64,000 bases of DNA from Stenotrophomonas maltophilia R551-3 (GCF_000020665.1 NC_011071.1:3152501-3216500); one strand, 5' to 3'. Counted from the first letter of the stretch, positions 1 through 10,518 are shown. Notes: generated from the sequence alone by a model not told the origin. A program made the numbers and translations.

Positions 1-1046
1 CGGAGGTCATGCCGAATACCTCGGCGCTGGCTCAGTCAGCGCGCGTGTATGACCGCCACTTCAGCACCGGCAACGCCACCCGTTACGGTCTGTTCGGCCT
101 GTTGTACGGCCTCCCTGGTGGTTACTGGCAGAGCATGCTGGACGAGCAGCGCGGCTCGCAGTTGTTCCAGGTGCTGGGGCAGCAGGGCTACGACCTGCAC
201 CTGTATGGCAGCGCGCCGCTGTACAGCCCCGAATTCGACCGCACCGCGTTCGCCGACGTACGCAACCAACTGCATCAGGGGCCCTCCGAGCTGGGTTCGG
301 AGGGACGCGACCGTGCCATCGTCGCCTCGCTGCAGCAGGACATCCGCACCAGCCAGGCCGCGCACAAGCCGTGGTTCGGCTTCGTATTCCTCGATTCCAC
401 CCACGCGCCGTACCACATGCCCGCCGGGTACCCGGCTCTGGCCACGCCAATGGCCGGCGAAATCGACTTCCTCAAGTTCGGCCCCGAGCATGACCCGACC
501 CCCGAGCTGAACCGCTACCGCACCGCCGTGCACTACGCCGACAGCCTGGTGGGCACGTTGCTGGACGACCTGCGCGCACAGGGCCTGGATCAGGACACCA
601 TCGTGCTGGTCACCGGCGACCACGCCGAGGAATTCAACGACCTCGCACTGAATTACTGGGGCCACAACGGCAACTTCTCGGATTACCAGTTGCAGGTGCC
701 ATTCGTGCTGCACTGGCCGGGCCGGGGCAGCGCGCGCGAATCCCGCACCAGTTCGCATGAGGACTGGGTCCCGACGTTGATGCGCCACGCGCTGGGCTGC
801 GAGAACGCGCTGACCGACTTCAGCACCGGCCAGGATCTGTTGGCCGAGCCCAGCGGCGAACGTGCACTGGTGGTGGAAAGCTGGTCGCAACGCGCTGTCC
901 GCCATGGCAACGCCATCTATGTGTTCGACAAGTTCGGCAACGCAACCGCTCTGGATCTGCAGTACCGCGCGCTGCCGCAGCAGGCCCCGGATGCCACCGC
1001 CGTCCGTACCGCATGGGAAGCGCTGACCCGCTTCCGCAACCGCTGA
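1..1046 (+). CDS. YejM/PbgA-like inner-membrane sulfatase-fold protein, 3' part only
   Basis: The reading frame is open from the first bases of the window, so the gene starts upstream; the ATG at 9 is an internal Met (the frame reads E-V-M-P-N before it). What remains is the periplasmic alkaline-phosphatase/sulfatase domain. Visible marks are the family segment with YGLPGGYW (about 35-42 of the visible part), APLYSPEFDR, and VTGDHAEEF, which carries the conserved Asp-His metal-ligand pair. In YejM/PbgA this domain follows five membrane helices and works in control of lipopolysaccharide level and outer-membrane lipid balance. The next three genes on the same strand (glycosyltransferase, deacetylase, epimerase) suit an envelope-polysaccharide role. 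The exact activity cannot be told from this fragment; it could be a phosphoethanolamine-transferase-like paralogue. Confidence 0.8.
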   Translation, partial: EVMPNTSALAQSARVYDRHFSTGNATRYGLFGLLYGLPGGYWQSMLDEQRGSQLFQVLGQQGYDLHLYGSAPLYSPEFDRTAFADVRNQLHQGPSELGSEGRDRAIVASLQQDIRTSQAAHKPWFGFVFLDSTHAPYHMPAGYPALATPMAGEIDFLKFGPEHDPTPELNRYRTAVHYADSLVGTLLDDLRAQGLDQDTIVLVTGDHAEEFNDLALNYWGHNGNFSDYQLQVPFVLHWPGRGSARESRTSSHEDWVPTLMRHALGCENALTDFSTGQDLLAEPSGERALVVESWSQRAVRHGNAIYVFDKFGNATALDLQYRALPQQAPDATAVRTAWEALTRFRNR

Positions 1047-1064
1047 CCACAGAGGATGGTTTCC

Positions 1065-2210
1065 ATGAAACGCCCGCTGCGCATCCTGCATACCGAAGCC
1101 GCCAAGGGCATGGGTGGGCAGGAAATCTACATCTTCCGCCACATGCAGGTGATGCGTGCGCGCGGCCATGAGGTATCCCTGCTGTGTCAGCCCGATGCAC
1201 GCCTGGCCCAGCTGGCACGTGATGATGGATTCACCGTACACACCCTGCGCATGGGTGGACTGGCCCGACTGCTGCGTGGCATCTGGTCGGTATCACGACT
1301 GGTGCGCCGCGAGCGCTACGACGTGGTCAATACCACCAGCCGCCGCGATGCACTGATCGCCGCCGCCGGTGCACGCCTGGGTGGAACCCCGCTCGTGGTG
1401 CGCTCGCGCCATCTGATGAGCCCGGTCAACTCGCTGCTGACGTATACCAGGCTTCCCCACCGGATCATCACCGTCAGCGACTTCGTCAAGCGGTTGCTGG
1501 TCGACCGCGGCATCGCTGCCGGGCATATTGGCATCGTGCCGCCGATGGCGACGCCGCCACGCTGGGACGTCTCCGAGCAGAGCGATCCCTGGACGAGACT
1601 GCAGGAGACCCGCGCGCACGTGCGTGCTGAACTCGGTTTCGCCGAGCATGACATCGTGATTGGCTGCGTGGCCGTGCTGCGCGAACCCAAGGGCCATGCC
1701 GAACTGCTGCGCGCCATTGCGCCTTTGTGCAAGGCCAACCCCGATCTGCACCTGGCCGTGGTCGGAGACGGAGAGCCAGTAATGGGCCGGCTGCTGGCCC
1801 TGCGCAGCGAACTCGGCCTGGAGCAGCAGGTGCATCTGCTCGGCTTCCGCAGCGAGGCTCATCGACTGATGGCGGGCTTCGACATCTTCGCCCTGGCGAC
1901 CCACAAGGAAGCTTCGGGAACAGTTTTCCTGGAAGCCGCGCAGGCAGCACTGCCAATCGTCTCGCACCGCGTTGGCGGCGTGCCTGAAATGCTGGTGGAA
2001 GGCAGCAATGCCATCCTCACCCGGCTGGGCGATGAAGCGGCCCTCACCGGCGCGTTGCGGTTGCTGGTGGAGGATCAGGAGCGTCGACGACAGATGGGCC
2101 GTGCCGGCTGGGACTGGATCCGAACCACCTCGCGCTTCAGCACGGCCGGTCATGGCGAGGCGACCGAGAATTATTACCTGCAATGGTTGAAGGAGCTGGG
2201 TCATGGCTAA
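1065..2210 (+). CDS. GT4-family (group 1) glycosyltransferase
   Basis: A 381-residue GT-B-fold retaining glycosyltransferase that would move a sugar from a nucleotide-sugar donor onto a lipopolysaccharide or glycan acceptor at the cytoplasmic membrane face. The N-terminal domain has a glycine-rich donor loop (KGMGGQEIYI). The C-terminal domain has the GT4 E-x7-E signature (EASGTVFLE) followed by GGVPEMLVEG. An AGAGG ribosome site ends at 1055, too close to the ATG at 1056 but well placed for the ATG at 1065, so 1065 is chosen. It starts 18 bases after the sulfatase-like gene and overlaps the deacetylase gene by 8 bases, which points to one operon. Acceptor and donor are not predictable; a lipopolysaccharide core or O-chain enzyme is an inference from neighbours. 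Confidence 0.88.
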   Translation: MKRPLRILHTEAAKGMGGQEIYIFRHMQVMRARGHEVSLLCQPDARLAQLARDDGFTVHTLRMGGLARLLRGIWSVSRLVRRERYDVVNTTSRRDALIAAAGARLGGTPLVVRSRHLMSPVNSLLTYTRLPHRIITVSDFVKRLLVDRGIAAGHIGIVPPMATPPRWDVSEQSDPWTRLQETRAHVRAELGFAEHDIVIGCVAVLREPKGHAELLRAIAPLCKANPDLHLAVVGDGEPVMGRLLALRSELGLEQQVHLLGFRSEAHRLMAGFDIFALATHKEASGTVFLEAAQAALPIVSHRVGGVPEMLVEGSNAILTRLGDEAALTGALRLLVEDQERRRQMGRAGWDWIRTTSRFSTAGHGEATENYYLQWLKELGHG

Positions 2211-3060
2211 TGCCCGAACCGTACCGGTGCTGATGCACCACCATGTCAGCAACTCACCTGGCATGATCACCGTATCCCCGGAGAACTTCGAGAGCCAGAT
2301 CGCGTGGCTTGCACGTACCGGCTGGACGTCATTGACGCTGGACCAGTACGCCGGCTTCCTCGCCGGCAAACCGGTACCGCGCAAGTCGATCGTGATCACG
2401 TTCGACGACGGCTATCTGGACAACTGGGTCTATGCCCATCCGATCCTGCAGAAGTACGGCATGCATGCGGTGGTATTCGTGGTCACCGGCTGGATGCATG
2501 AAGGTCCGGCGCGCCCGCACGCAGGCATCGAAGGCGCCCAGCTGCCGGCTACGCCGGAGCATCGTGCCTGCGAAGACCTGATCTACAAGCAGGGCCGCAG
2601 CGACGAAGTGATGATGCGCTGGAGCGAAGCACGCGCCGCGATCGAGGCCGGCACGTTCGAGGTCCACTGCCATACCCACAGCCACACCCGCTGGCTGAAG
2701 CGTGATGATCTGGATCGCGCACAACGCCGGGAAGGCATCAGTGGCGATCTGGCGATGGCCAAGCAAACGCTGCTCGAGAAGCTCGGCGAGGTCTCCGACA
2801 CGCTGTGCTGGCCTTATGGCGACTTCGACGATGACTACATCGAGGTGGCGCGCGAACAGGGCTTCCGCTATCTGCACACCACCCATCCATTTGGCCGCAA
2901 CGTGGTTGGTGGAGATCCAGAGCGCATCTACCGCTTTGCGATCCGCAACCGCCCGGCCAGCTGGCTGCGCAAGCGCATCGCCTGGAGTTACAACCCGCTG
3001 ATTGCACCGATCTTCAACAGTTTCAAGGCGCGGCAGAAGAAGATGGTGCCGGGCCCGTAA
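2203..3060 (+). CDS. Polysaccharide deacetylase (NodB-homology, CE4) family protein
   Basis: A 285-residue CE4 deacetylase that would remove an acetyl (or formyl) group from an amino sugar. Motif 1 is FDDGYLDN (catalytic base Asp and metal Asp). The HCHTHSH stretch gives the metal histidines. The CWPYGDFDDDY segment is the later substrate-groove motif. No signal peptide is visible, so it probably acts in the cytoplasm or at the inner membrane on a lipid-linked sugar, unlike secreted chitin or peptidoglycan deacetylases. The start overlaps the upstream glycosyltransferase by 8 bases, so the two are likely co-translated. The substrate is unknown. Confidence 0.87.
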   Translation: MANARTVPVLMHHHVSNSPGMITVSPENFESQIAWLARTGWTSLTLDQYAGFLAGKPVPRKSIVITFDDGYLDNWVYAHPILQKYGMHAVVFVVTGWMHEGPARPHAGIEGAQLPATPEHRACEDLIYKQGRSDEVMMRWSEARAAIEAGTFEVHCHTHSHTRWLKRDDLDRAQRREGISGDLAMAKQTLLEKLGEVSDTLCWPYGDFDDDYIEVAREQGFRYLHTTHPFGRNVVGGDPERIYRFAIRNRPASWLRKRIAWSYNPLIAPIFNSFKARQKKMVPGP

Positions 3061-3128
3061 ACGGCGGTTCCATCCCGGTGTTCATCAGCACCCGATTCTC
3101 GAATGGATTCCAAGGAACAGTGAAGGCA

Positions 3129-4151
3129 ATGAACATTCTGGTGACCGGCGGCGCTGGCTACATCGGCTCACATGCATGCGTCGAGCTGCAGCAGCAGGGG
3201 CATCGCGTGGTCATCGTGGATTCGCTGTGCAACAGCGACGCCAGCGTCGTCGAGCGTATCGGACAGATCACCGGTACGGCGCCGGTGTTCGTGCAGACGG
3301 ACATCCGTGATCGACCGCGTATGGCCACCCTGATGCGGCAGCATGCGATCGATGCTGTGCTGCATTTTGCGGCGCTCAAATCCGTGGGCGAATCGCAGAA
3401 GGTGCCCCTGCAGTACTTCGACAGCAACATCAGCGGCACCATTGCCCTGCTCGGTGCAATGCAGGATTCGGGGGTGGCGTTGCTGGTCTTCAGCTCCTCC
3501 GCCACTGTGTACGGCAACCAGGAGCACTGCCCGGTGGCCGAATCCGCTTCAACCTGTGCAATGACGCCCTATGGGCGTACCAAGCTGGTGGTGGAGCAGC
3601 TGCTTGCCGACCTGATCGCCACGGGCCCGGACCTGCACGTGGCGACGCTTCGCTACTTCAACCCGGTCGGCGCCCATGACACTGCATTGATCGGCGAGCT
3701 GCCGCACGGCACGCCGAGCAACCTGATGCCCTACATCGCGCAGGTTGCCGCCGGGCTGCTGCCGGAAGTCCAGGTCTTCGGTGATGACTATCCGACCCAC
3801 GACGGCACCGGTGTACGCGACTACATCCACGTCCAGGATGTAGCCAACGCCCATGTACTGGCCCTGCAGTTCCTGCGCGACGAACGGCGCAGCATCACAC
3901 TCAACCTCGGTACCGGCCAGGGTCACAGCGTGCTGGAGCTGATCCAGGCCTTCGAGCACACCACCGGAATTCGGATTCCGTTCCGCATCGTTCCGCGACG
4001 CAATGGTGACATCGCCGTCAGCTTCGCCGACGCCTCGCTGGCACTGCGCGAGCTGGGCTGGAAGGCCCGGCACACGTTGGCCGATATGTGTCGTGACACA
4101 TGGAAGTGGCAGAGAGAAATGCCGGCCCAAGCGCCAACAACATCCCGATGA
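3129..4151 (+). CDS. galE: UDP-glucose 4-epimerase
   Basis: Converts UDP-glucose and UDP-galactose (or the N-acetyl forms) in the cytoplasm, feeding glycan synthesis. It is an extended short-chain dehydrogenase of about 340 residues. The Rossmann NAD loop GGAGYIG is at residues 7-13, the catalytic Ser lies in SSSATVYG, and the Tyr-x3-Lys pair is in PYGRTK. The frame is open further upstream, but the conserved N-terminus MNILVTGG begins at 3129. A GTG at 3120, with AAGGA three bases before it, would only add three residues. It is 68 bases after the deacetylase gene and closes the envelope-sugar group. A perfect 10-bp hairpin follows 13 bases after the stop. Confidence 0.93.
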   Translation: MNILVTGGAGYIGSHACVELQQQGHRVVIVDSLCNSDASVVERIGQITGTAPVFVQTDIRDRPRMATLMRQHAIDAVLHFAALKSVGESQKVPLQYFDSNISGTIALLGAMQDSGVALLVFSSSATVYGNQEHCPVAESASTCAMTPYGRTKLVVEQLLADLIATGPDLHVATLRYFNPVGAHDTALIGELPHGTPSNLMPYIAQVAAGLLPEVQVFGDDYPTHDGTGVRDYIHVQDVANAHVLALQFLRDERRSITLNLGTGQGHSVLELIQAFEHTTGIRIPFRIVPRRNGDIAVSFADASLALRELGWKARHTLADMCRDTWKWQREMPAQAPTTSR

Positions 4152-4164
4152 ACGAACAGCTGTG

Positions 4165-4190
4165 CCTGCCTGCGCCGTGACGCAGGCAGG
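4165..4190. terminator. Hairpin between convergent galE and glmM
   Basis: A perfect 10-bp inverted repeat (CCTGCCTGCG, loop CCGTGA, then CGCAGGCAGG) sits 13 bases after the galE stop. No T-run follows on either strand, so it is terminator-like rather than a textbook intrinsic terminator. Between two convergent genes a two-way transcription block is the simplest reading. Confidence 0.5.
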
Positions 4191-4371
4191 TACCACCGGT
4201 CAAAAGAGACGCCTGGGCCCGCTCTGCTCGATCTCATCGCGGGTATTGCCGCTACTCGTCACGGGAGACCGGCCGCGCATTGCCCGGATCGCTTGGACGC
4301 TACATCCGCGGGTGATCCCAATACGCGCACTTCGGCTCCTATCGAGGTTCCAGGTTACCCCGTCACCAGAC

Positions 4372-5732
4372 TCAGGCGGCGGCTTCGCGCACCGCGGCAG
4401 ACAGGCGATCGAGCGTCTCCTGCATCAGTGTCGCGTCATCGGCCTCGACCGTGACCCGCACCACCGGTTCGGTACCGGACGGACGCAGGAACGCACGACC
4501 ACGACCGGCCACCGCATGCTGCGCGTCGGCAAGCGCGGACTGCACACTTCCAGCCTGCACCGTGGCCTTGGCCGAGACATTGCCCAGCCGCACGTTGACC
4601 GTCTTCTGCGGCACCCGCACCAGCCCCTTCAGCGCCTGGCGCAGGGTCTGGCCGTTGTTGCGCAGCGCTACCAGCACCTGCAGGGCACTGACGATGCCAT
4701 CGCCGGTGGTGGCCCGATCCAGGCACAGCAGGTGCCCCGACGCTTCACCGCCGAGCACGCCACCACCTTCGGTCAGCACCTGGTGCACGTAGCGGTCACC
4801 GACGTTGCTGCGCAGGAACGGAATCTGCAGATCGGCGAAGGCCTTCTCCACACCGTAGTTGCTCATCAGCGTACCGACCACCGGACCGCGCAGGCGACCT
4901 TCGTCCTTCCACGCACGCGCCAGGATGTACAGCAGATCATCACCGTCGACCGGATTGCCCTGGTCGTCGGCCATCAGCACGCGGTCGCCGTCGCCATCGA
5001 AGGCGATGCCGAGATCGGCGCGGGTCTCGCGGACCTTGGCTGCCAGGTTGTCGATGTGGGTGGAACCGACGCCGGCGTTGATGTTGACGCCGTTGGGTTC
5101 AGCACCGATACCGATCACTTCCGCACCCAGCTCACGGAACAGCAGCGGTGCGATCTGGTAGGTGGCCCCATGCGCACAGTCCAGGACCAGGCGCACGCCA
5201 CGCAGGTCGAATGCACGCGGCACGCTGGCCTTGCAGAATTCGATGTAGCGGCCAACCGCCTCACGTGCGCGCGAGGCCTTGCCCAGCTTCTCCGATTCAG
5301 CAGTGGTGAACGGCACATCCAGTGCCGCTTCCAGCGCCAGTTCGGTGGCATCGTCGAGCTTCTCGCCCTGGGCGGAGAAGAACTTGATGCCGTTGTCGTA
5401 GTGCGGATTGTGCGAAGCACTGATGACGATGCCGGCATCCACGCCCAGCGTGCGGGTCAGGAAGGCCACGGCCGGGGTCGGCATCGGGCCCAGCAACTGC
5501 ACGTCGGCGCCGGCAGCGACCAGTCCGGCCTCCAGCGCCGCTTCGAACATGTAGCCGGAAATGCGGGTGTCCTTGCCGATGATCACGATCGGCCGGCGCC
5601 CATCCTGGCCACGCTGGGCCACCAGCACCCGGCCCAGGGCGTTGCCCAGACGCAACACGAAGTCGGCCGAGATCACGCCCTGGCCGACCCGCCCACGGAT
5701 GCCATCAGTACCGAAGTACTTGCGGCCTCCCA

Positions 5733-5733
<1 letters not shown>
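4372..5733 (-). CDS. glmM: Phosphoglucosamine mutase
   Basis: Interconverts glucosamine 6-phosphate and glucosamine 1-phosphate, the step before UDP-GlcNAc for peptidoglycan and lipopolysaccharide. It has 453 residues, the usual length. The N-terminal [10 protein letters not shown] is the family hallmark. The active-site loop SASHNP carries the phosphorylated Ser at about residue 107. The Mg-binding loop is DGDGDR, and the C-terminal phosphate-binding segment is RPSGTEP. The start codon overlaps the accD stop by one base (TGATG) with GGAGGT just before it, so translation is probably coupled to accD. Confidence 0.96.
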
Positions 5734-6608
<875 letters not shown>

Positions 6609-6759
6609 GCGGGAGGACACTTCCGTTCAGGGCGGCCCAAGGGCCGCAAAGGCGGACAGTCTAGCTCCGCTTTCCCTGCCCGTGCACCCCCTGTGCGACC
6701 GGCGGAAGGCCGGAAAAAACCATGCTGGGACGTACGTTTAGCGCGGCAACGCCGTGCGG

Positions 6760-6825
6760 GTAGCGCCGGGCCATGCCCGGCGGATACCCTTGCGCCCCGC
6801 ACCGCCGGGCATGGCCCGGCGCTAC
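6760..6825. repeat. SMAG (GTAG) palindrome pair
   Basis: GTAGCGCCGGGCCATGCCCGGC and its inverted partner ending GGCGCTAC face each other across a short spacer between trpA and accD. This is the dimeric form of the short GTAG palindromes that are abundant in S. maltophilia. Folded RNA would form a long stem-loop between two genes of the same operon, so it may act in RNA processing or partial termination. Confidence 0.8.
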
Positions 6826-6827
6826 CG

Positions 6828-7637
6828 TTACTGGTCCAGCGCCTGCCGCAGCGGGGCCAGGAAGGCAGCGGCACGCTGCGCGGCCTGTTCTACCGAGCCC
6901 GCCTCAGCCAGGGCAGCGACCAGCGCGCTGCCGACCACCACGCCATCGGCCTGGCGGGCCATGGCCGCGGCACTGGCTGCATCCTTGATGCCGAAGCCTG
7001 CCACCACCGGCACCGTGGCGCGCGCGCGGAGGGCCTGCAGCCGAGCGCTTGCGGCATCGCTGTCCAGTCGCTCGGAGGCACCGGTGACGCCGGCGAAGCT
7101 GACGTAGTAAAGGTAACCACGCGCCAATGCCAACAGCTTGTCGGCACGTGCCTCGCTGGTGGTCGGCGAGGCCAGCAGCACCAGCGCCAGGCCGGCTGCA
7201 TCGAAGGCCTGCTGCGCCTCACCGGCTTCTTCCGGCGGCAGGTCGACCAGCAGCACGCCATCGACGCCAGCGTCCACGGCGGTGCTGGCAAATGCTGCGT
7301 AGCCATGGATCTCCACCGGGTTCAGGTAGCCCATCAGTACCACCGGGGTCTGCGCGTCGCGCTCGCGGAACTGCGCCACCGCCTGCAGCACGTAACGGCT
7401 GCCAGCACCGCGTGCCAGCGCGCGCTCGGAGCTGCGCTGGATGGTTGGGCCGTCGGCCATCGGGTCGGAGAACGGCACGCCCAGCTCAATCACATCGGCA
7501 CCGGCGCCGACCAGTGCATGCATCACCGGCACGGTCGCCTCCAGCGAGGGATCGCCGGCGGTGATGAATGGGATCAGCGCCTTGCGCTGCTGCGCGCGCA
7601 GGCGCTGGAAACAGGCATCGAGTCGGGAAACAGGCAT
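6828..7637 (-). CDS. trpA: Tryptophan synthase alpha chain
   Basis: Splits indole-3-glycerol phosphate into indole and glyceraldehyde 3-phosphate; indole then tunnels to TrpB. It has 269 residues. The conserved IPFITAGDPS, the ELGVPFSDPMADGP segment with the catalytic Glu and Asp, and GFGIKD near the phosphate site are all present. The ATG at 7637 is preceded by GAAGGA at a good distance and begins one base after the stop of the lipoprotein gene. It is separated from trpB by that lipoprotein gene, which is unusual because trpB and trpA are normally adjacent. Confidence 0.95.
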   Translation of the reverse strand: MPVSRLDACFQRLRAQQRKALIPFITAGDPSLEATVPVMHALVGAGADVIELGVPFSDPMADGPTIQRSSERALARGAGSRYVLQAVAQFRERDAQTPVVLMGYLNPVEIHGYAAFASTAVDAGVDGVLLVDLPPEEAGEAQQAFDAAGLALVLLASPTTSEARADKLLALARGYLYYVSFAGVTGASERLDSDAASARLQALRARATVPVVAGFGIKDAASAAAMARQADGVVVGSALVAALAEAGSVEQAAQRAAAFLAPLRQALDQ

Positions 7638-7638
7638 C

Positions 7639-8319
7639 TCAGGCACATCCTTCAATCAGTTCAATCGCATCGCTGGTCCCCCAGTACATCTGGATGACCC
7701 TCCCTTCAAACAGTTCCACGCGGATGCCAAGGGCCGAGCCCGGGTCCTGCCAGGTCAGGTATTCGCCCTGCTCGCCATCGTAGGCATGCGGGCTGGACAC
7801 AGGCGGCTTCGGAAACCGGGCAACCGCCTGGGCACGGGTCATGCCGACACGCAGGCCGAACGGGCCCGGCTGCTGGGTCGGCGCCCCGCTCTCCGGATCC
7901 AGGCCGAGGTCGAAGCGGACCACACGATCTTCGTCGGTCATCATCGACACGCCGGGCGGCAGCCCCTTGCCGTCGTAGTACTCGCAGCTTCCGCCAATGG
8001 CCTCGACCGCCCCTTGTGCCGTCCACGGCCCGAATGCCTTCAGATCGGTCATGTGCTGTCCGATCAGCACCTCGCCGGCATGGTCCAGCGCCACCGAGAC
8101 CACCGCCGGCGCGTCATCGCTGTTGGTCTCTTCCGTGGAGGGCGGGTCGTCGATCGGCGTGCGCGCCATCGGGTCGAGGTCATCATTGGCCGCCGGTTGC
8201 TGCACCGGTTGCGTGGTGGCCTTGGCCGCCGGTGCCAGCACCGGCGGTTCCGGCGGCTGGCATGCCGCCAGGCCCAAGGCCAGCAGAAGCACACCGCTGC
8301 TTCGCAGCCGCGCGCTCAC
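7639..8319 (-). CDS. Predicted lipoprotein encoded between trpB and trpA
   Basis: A 226-residue protein of unknown function. Starting at the GTG at 8319, it has a short basic N-terminus, a hydrophobic run and a lipobox (LGLAAC, Cys near residue 19), so it should be lipidated and attached to a periplasmic membrane face. After a Pro/Ala/Thr-rich linker the rest looks globular, with [12 protein letters not shown] and a segment [16 protein letters not shown] that resembles small periplasmic beta domains. Its GTG overlaps the trpB stop by four bases (GTGA) and trpA follows one base after its stop, so it is translated from the trp message. No tryptophan-related function can be read from the sequence. 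Confidence 0.8.
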   Translation of the reverse strand: MSARLRSSGVLLLALGLAACQPPEPPVLAPAAKATTQPVQQPAANDDLDPMARTPIDDPPSTEETNSDDAPAVVSVALDHAGEVLIGQHMTDLKAFGPWTAQGAVEAIGGSCEYYDGKGLPPGVSMMTDEDRVVRFDLGLDPESGAPTQQPGPFGLRVGMTRAQAVARFPKPPVSSPHAYDGEQGEYLTWQDPGSALGIRVELFEGRVIQMYWGTSDAIELIEGCA

Positions 8320-9533
8320 AGCACCAGGCCTTCGCGCGCGGCGATGGTATGCACGTCCTTGTCGCCACGGCCGGACAGATTGCACAGCACGATCTGGTCA
8401 CGCGGTCGCTCACGCGCCAGCTTCATCGCCTGCGCCAGCGCGTGGCTGGATTCCAGCGCCGGCAGGATGCCCTCGGTGTGCGCCAGCAGATGGAAGGCCT
8501 GCAGGGCCTCCTCATCGGTGATGCCGAGGTAACGCGCGCGGCCGCTGTCGGCCAGGAACGCGTGCTCCGGGCCGACGCCCGGGTAGTCCAGGCCGGCCGA
8601 CACCGAATGAGTCTCGATGATCTGGCCATCGTCATCGCACAGCACGTAGGTGCGGTTGCCATGCAGTACGCCCGGGCGACCGGCAGCAATCGAGGCCGCA
8701 TGGCGGCCGGTATGGATGCCATCACCGGCGGCTTCGGCACCGACGATCTCGACCTGACGATCGTTGAGGAAGGCATGGAACAGGCCGATCGCATTGCTGC
8801 CGCCGCCAACGCAGGCGGTGATCGCATCGGGCAGGCGACCGTATTCGGCCAGCATCTGCTCACGCGCTTCGCGGCCGACGATGGCGTTGAAGTCACGCAC
8901 CATGCGCGGGTACGGATCCGGGCCGGCCACCGTACCGATGATGTAGAAGGTGTCCTGCACGTTGGTCACCCAGTCGCGCATCGCTTCGTTGAGCGCGTCC
9001 TTCAGGGTGGCCGAGCCGGAGGTGACCGGCACCACCGTCGCGCCCAGCAGCTTCATGCGGTAGACGTTGATCTTCTGCCGCTCGATGTCGGTGGCGCCCA
9101 TGTACACCACGCATTCCAGGCCCAGGCGTGCGGCGACGGTGGCACTGGCCACGCCATGCTGGCCGGCGCCTGTCTCGGCGATGATGCGCTTCTTGCCCAT
9201 CCGCGCGGCCAGCAGGGCCTGGCCGATGGTGTTGTTGATCTTGTGCGCGCCGGTGTGGTTCAGGTCCTCGCGCTTGAGCAGGATCTGCGCACCGCCGACA
9301 TGATCGCTCAGGCGCTGGGCGTGATAGATCGGGCTCGGCCGGCCCACGTAATGGGCCAGGTCGCGGTCGTAGGCGGCCTGGAATGCCGGGTCCTGGCGGG
9401 CCTGGTCATAGGCCTGGGCCAGTTCCTGCAGCGGGCCGACCAGGGTTTCGGCAACGAAGCTGCCGCCGTAGCGGCCGAAGTGGCCCTGGGCATCCGGGAA
9501 GGCGTGGTAGTCGGCAATGGGGGAGGCAGACAT
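8316..9533 (-). CDS. trpB: Tryptophan synthase beta chain
   Basis: PLP-dependent condensation of indole with serine to tryptophan. It has 405 residues, full length. The PLP lysine is K98 in HTGAHKINN. The glycine-rich phosphate loop GGGSNAIG and the conserved RDWVTN segment are present. The gene is first in its transcript and is divergent from a LysR gene 97 bases away, the same arrangement as trpI-trpBA in Pseudomonas, where TrpI activates trpBA in response to indoleglycerol phosphate. Regulation by that neighbour is inferred. Confidence 0.97.
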   Translation of the reverse strand: MSASPIADYHAFPDAQGHFGRYGGSFVAETLVGPLQELAQAYDQARQDPAFQAAYDRDLAHYVGRPSPIYHAQRLSDHVGGAQILLKREDLNHTGAHKINNTIGQALLAARMGKKRIIAETGAGQHGVASATVAARLGLECVVYMGATDIERQKINVYRMKLLGATVVPVTSGSATLKDALNEAMRDWVTNVQDTFYIIGTVAGPDPYPRMVRDFNAIVGREAREQMLAEYGRLPDAITACVGGGSNAIGLFHAFLNDRQVEIVGAEAAGDGIHTGRHAASIAAGRPGVLHGNRTYVLCDDDGQIIETHSVSAGLDYPGVGPEHAFLADSGRARYLGITDEEALQAFHLLAHTEGILPALESSHALAQAMKLARERPRDQIVLCNLSGRGDKDVHTIAAREGLVL

Positions 9534-9595
9534 GGAAGCGACCGCTGGTTCGAGACAGGTGGATACTCTAGCGCACGGGTCGTGACCGGAAAATG

Positions 9596-9615
9596 GATAT
9601 TATCTGGCGCATATC
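9596..9615. promoter_or_regulatory. Candidate LysR-type operator between trpB and the LysR gene
   Basis: The only clear dyad in the 97-base divergent gap is GATAT, ten bases, ATATC. It lies in an AT-richer patch 16 bases before the LysR-gene start and about 60 bases upstream of trpB. A LysR recognition site is usually an interrupted AT-rich dyad in this position. The assignment rests on location and symmetry only. Confidence 0.4.
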
Positions 9616-9630
9616 GTCAGGAAATCTCAC

Positions 9631-10518
9631 ATGAGCCGTTCCCTGCTGCCGCCCCTCAATGCGCTGCGTGCGTTCGAAGCCACTGCCCGGCTTGGCGGCG
9701 TTGGGCGCGCCGCACAGGACCTGCATGTCACCCACGGCGCGGTCAGCCGGCAGCTGAAGCTGCTGGAAGACCATCTCGGCCTGGCGCTGTTCCAGCGTGC
9801 CGGCCGCGGGCTGCGCCTGACCCCTGCGGGCACTCGCCTGCAGGCTGCGTGCAGTGACGCCTTCACTGGCATCGAGGATTGCGTGCGCGAGCTGCGACGG
9901 CCGGCAGCTTCTCCGGCGCTGGTGCTGGGTTGCAGTGGCAGCGTGCTCGCGCGCTGGATGATCCCGCGCCTGCCCACGCTGCAGGCCGCCCTGCCCGGCG
10001 TGCGCCTGCAATGGTCGGCGCTGGACGGCAGCTTCACCGATGCGCAGGCGGCACTGGATGCGGTGCTGCTGCTTGCGCAGGGACCGTGGCCACGCGGTTG
10101 GCAGGTGCGCGAACTGGCACCGGAACGGGTCGGCGTGGTGGTGGCCCCCTCGCATCCTGCGGCACTGCGCCTGCGCCACGTGCCGCCGTCTGCACTACTG
10201 CAGGAGACACTGCTGCACACCAGCTCACGGCCACAAGCGTGGCCAGCCTGGGCGCAGGCGCATGGTCTGGAGACGTCCAGACTGCAGCTGGGCACCGCCT
10301 TCGAGCACCTGTACTACCTGCTTGAGGCGGCCGTAGCCGGGCTGGGCCCTGCGATCGCGCCCGAGCCGTTGGTCGCGGAGGATCTGGCGGCGGGCCGGCT
10401 GGTCGCGCCGTGGGGGTTTGCCGCCACCGGTGGCTTCTGGGTGCTGGCGCGGCCGGATGGCCCGGCCGATGCGCGCGTGGATGCGCTGGCCGACTGGCTG
10501 GGTCAGCAACTCCGTTGA
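9631..10518 (+). CDS. LysR-family regulator, TrpI-like
   Basis: A 295-residue LysR-type transcription factor. The winged helix-turn-helix fills residues 6-65 (LNALRAFEATARLGGVGRAA, then HVTHGAVSRQLKLLE). The substrate-binding domain starts near residue 90. The closest type by layout is the GcvA/TrpI/AmpR branch, which shares the PPLNALRAFEA start. It is divergent from trpB, which matches trpI of Pseudomonas, so activation of trpB-lipoprotein-trpA is the likely job. The gene is followed after seven bases by a large palindromic repeat that could end its transcript. The symbol is withheld because only context supports TrpI over other members of the branch. Confidence 0.85.
   Translation: MSRSLLPPLNALRAFEATARLGGVGRAAQDLHVTHGAVSRQLKLLEDHLGLALFQRAGRGLRLTPAGTRLQAACSDAFTGIEDCVRELRRPAASPALVLGCSGSVLARWMIPRLPTLQAALPGVRLQWSALDGSFTDAQAALDAVLLLAQGPWPRGWQVRELAPERVGVVVAPSHPAALRLRHVPPSALLQETLLHTSSRPQAWPAWAQAHGLETSRLQLGTAFEHLYYLLEAAVAGLGPAIAPEPLVAEDLAAGRLVAPWGFAATGGFWVLARPDGPADARVDALADWLGQQLR

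Noticed and set aside
1..4151. Reading the first genes as a complete O-antigen cluster
   Set aside because: Only one glycosyltransferase, a deacetylase and galE are present, with no flippase, polymerase or ligase in view, so only a general envelope-sugar role is claimed.
4191..4371. Search for a tRNA or small RNA between galE and glmM
   Set aside because: No cloverleaf, no T-loop consensus and no promoter-terminator pair were seen; only the hairpin at 4165-4190 is supported.
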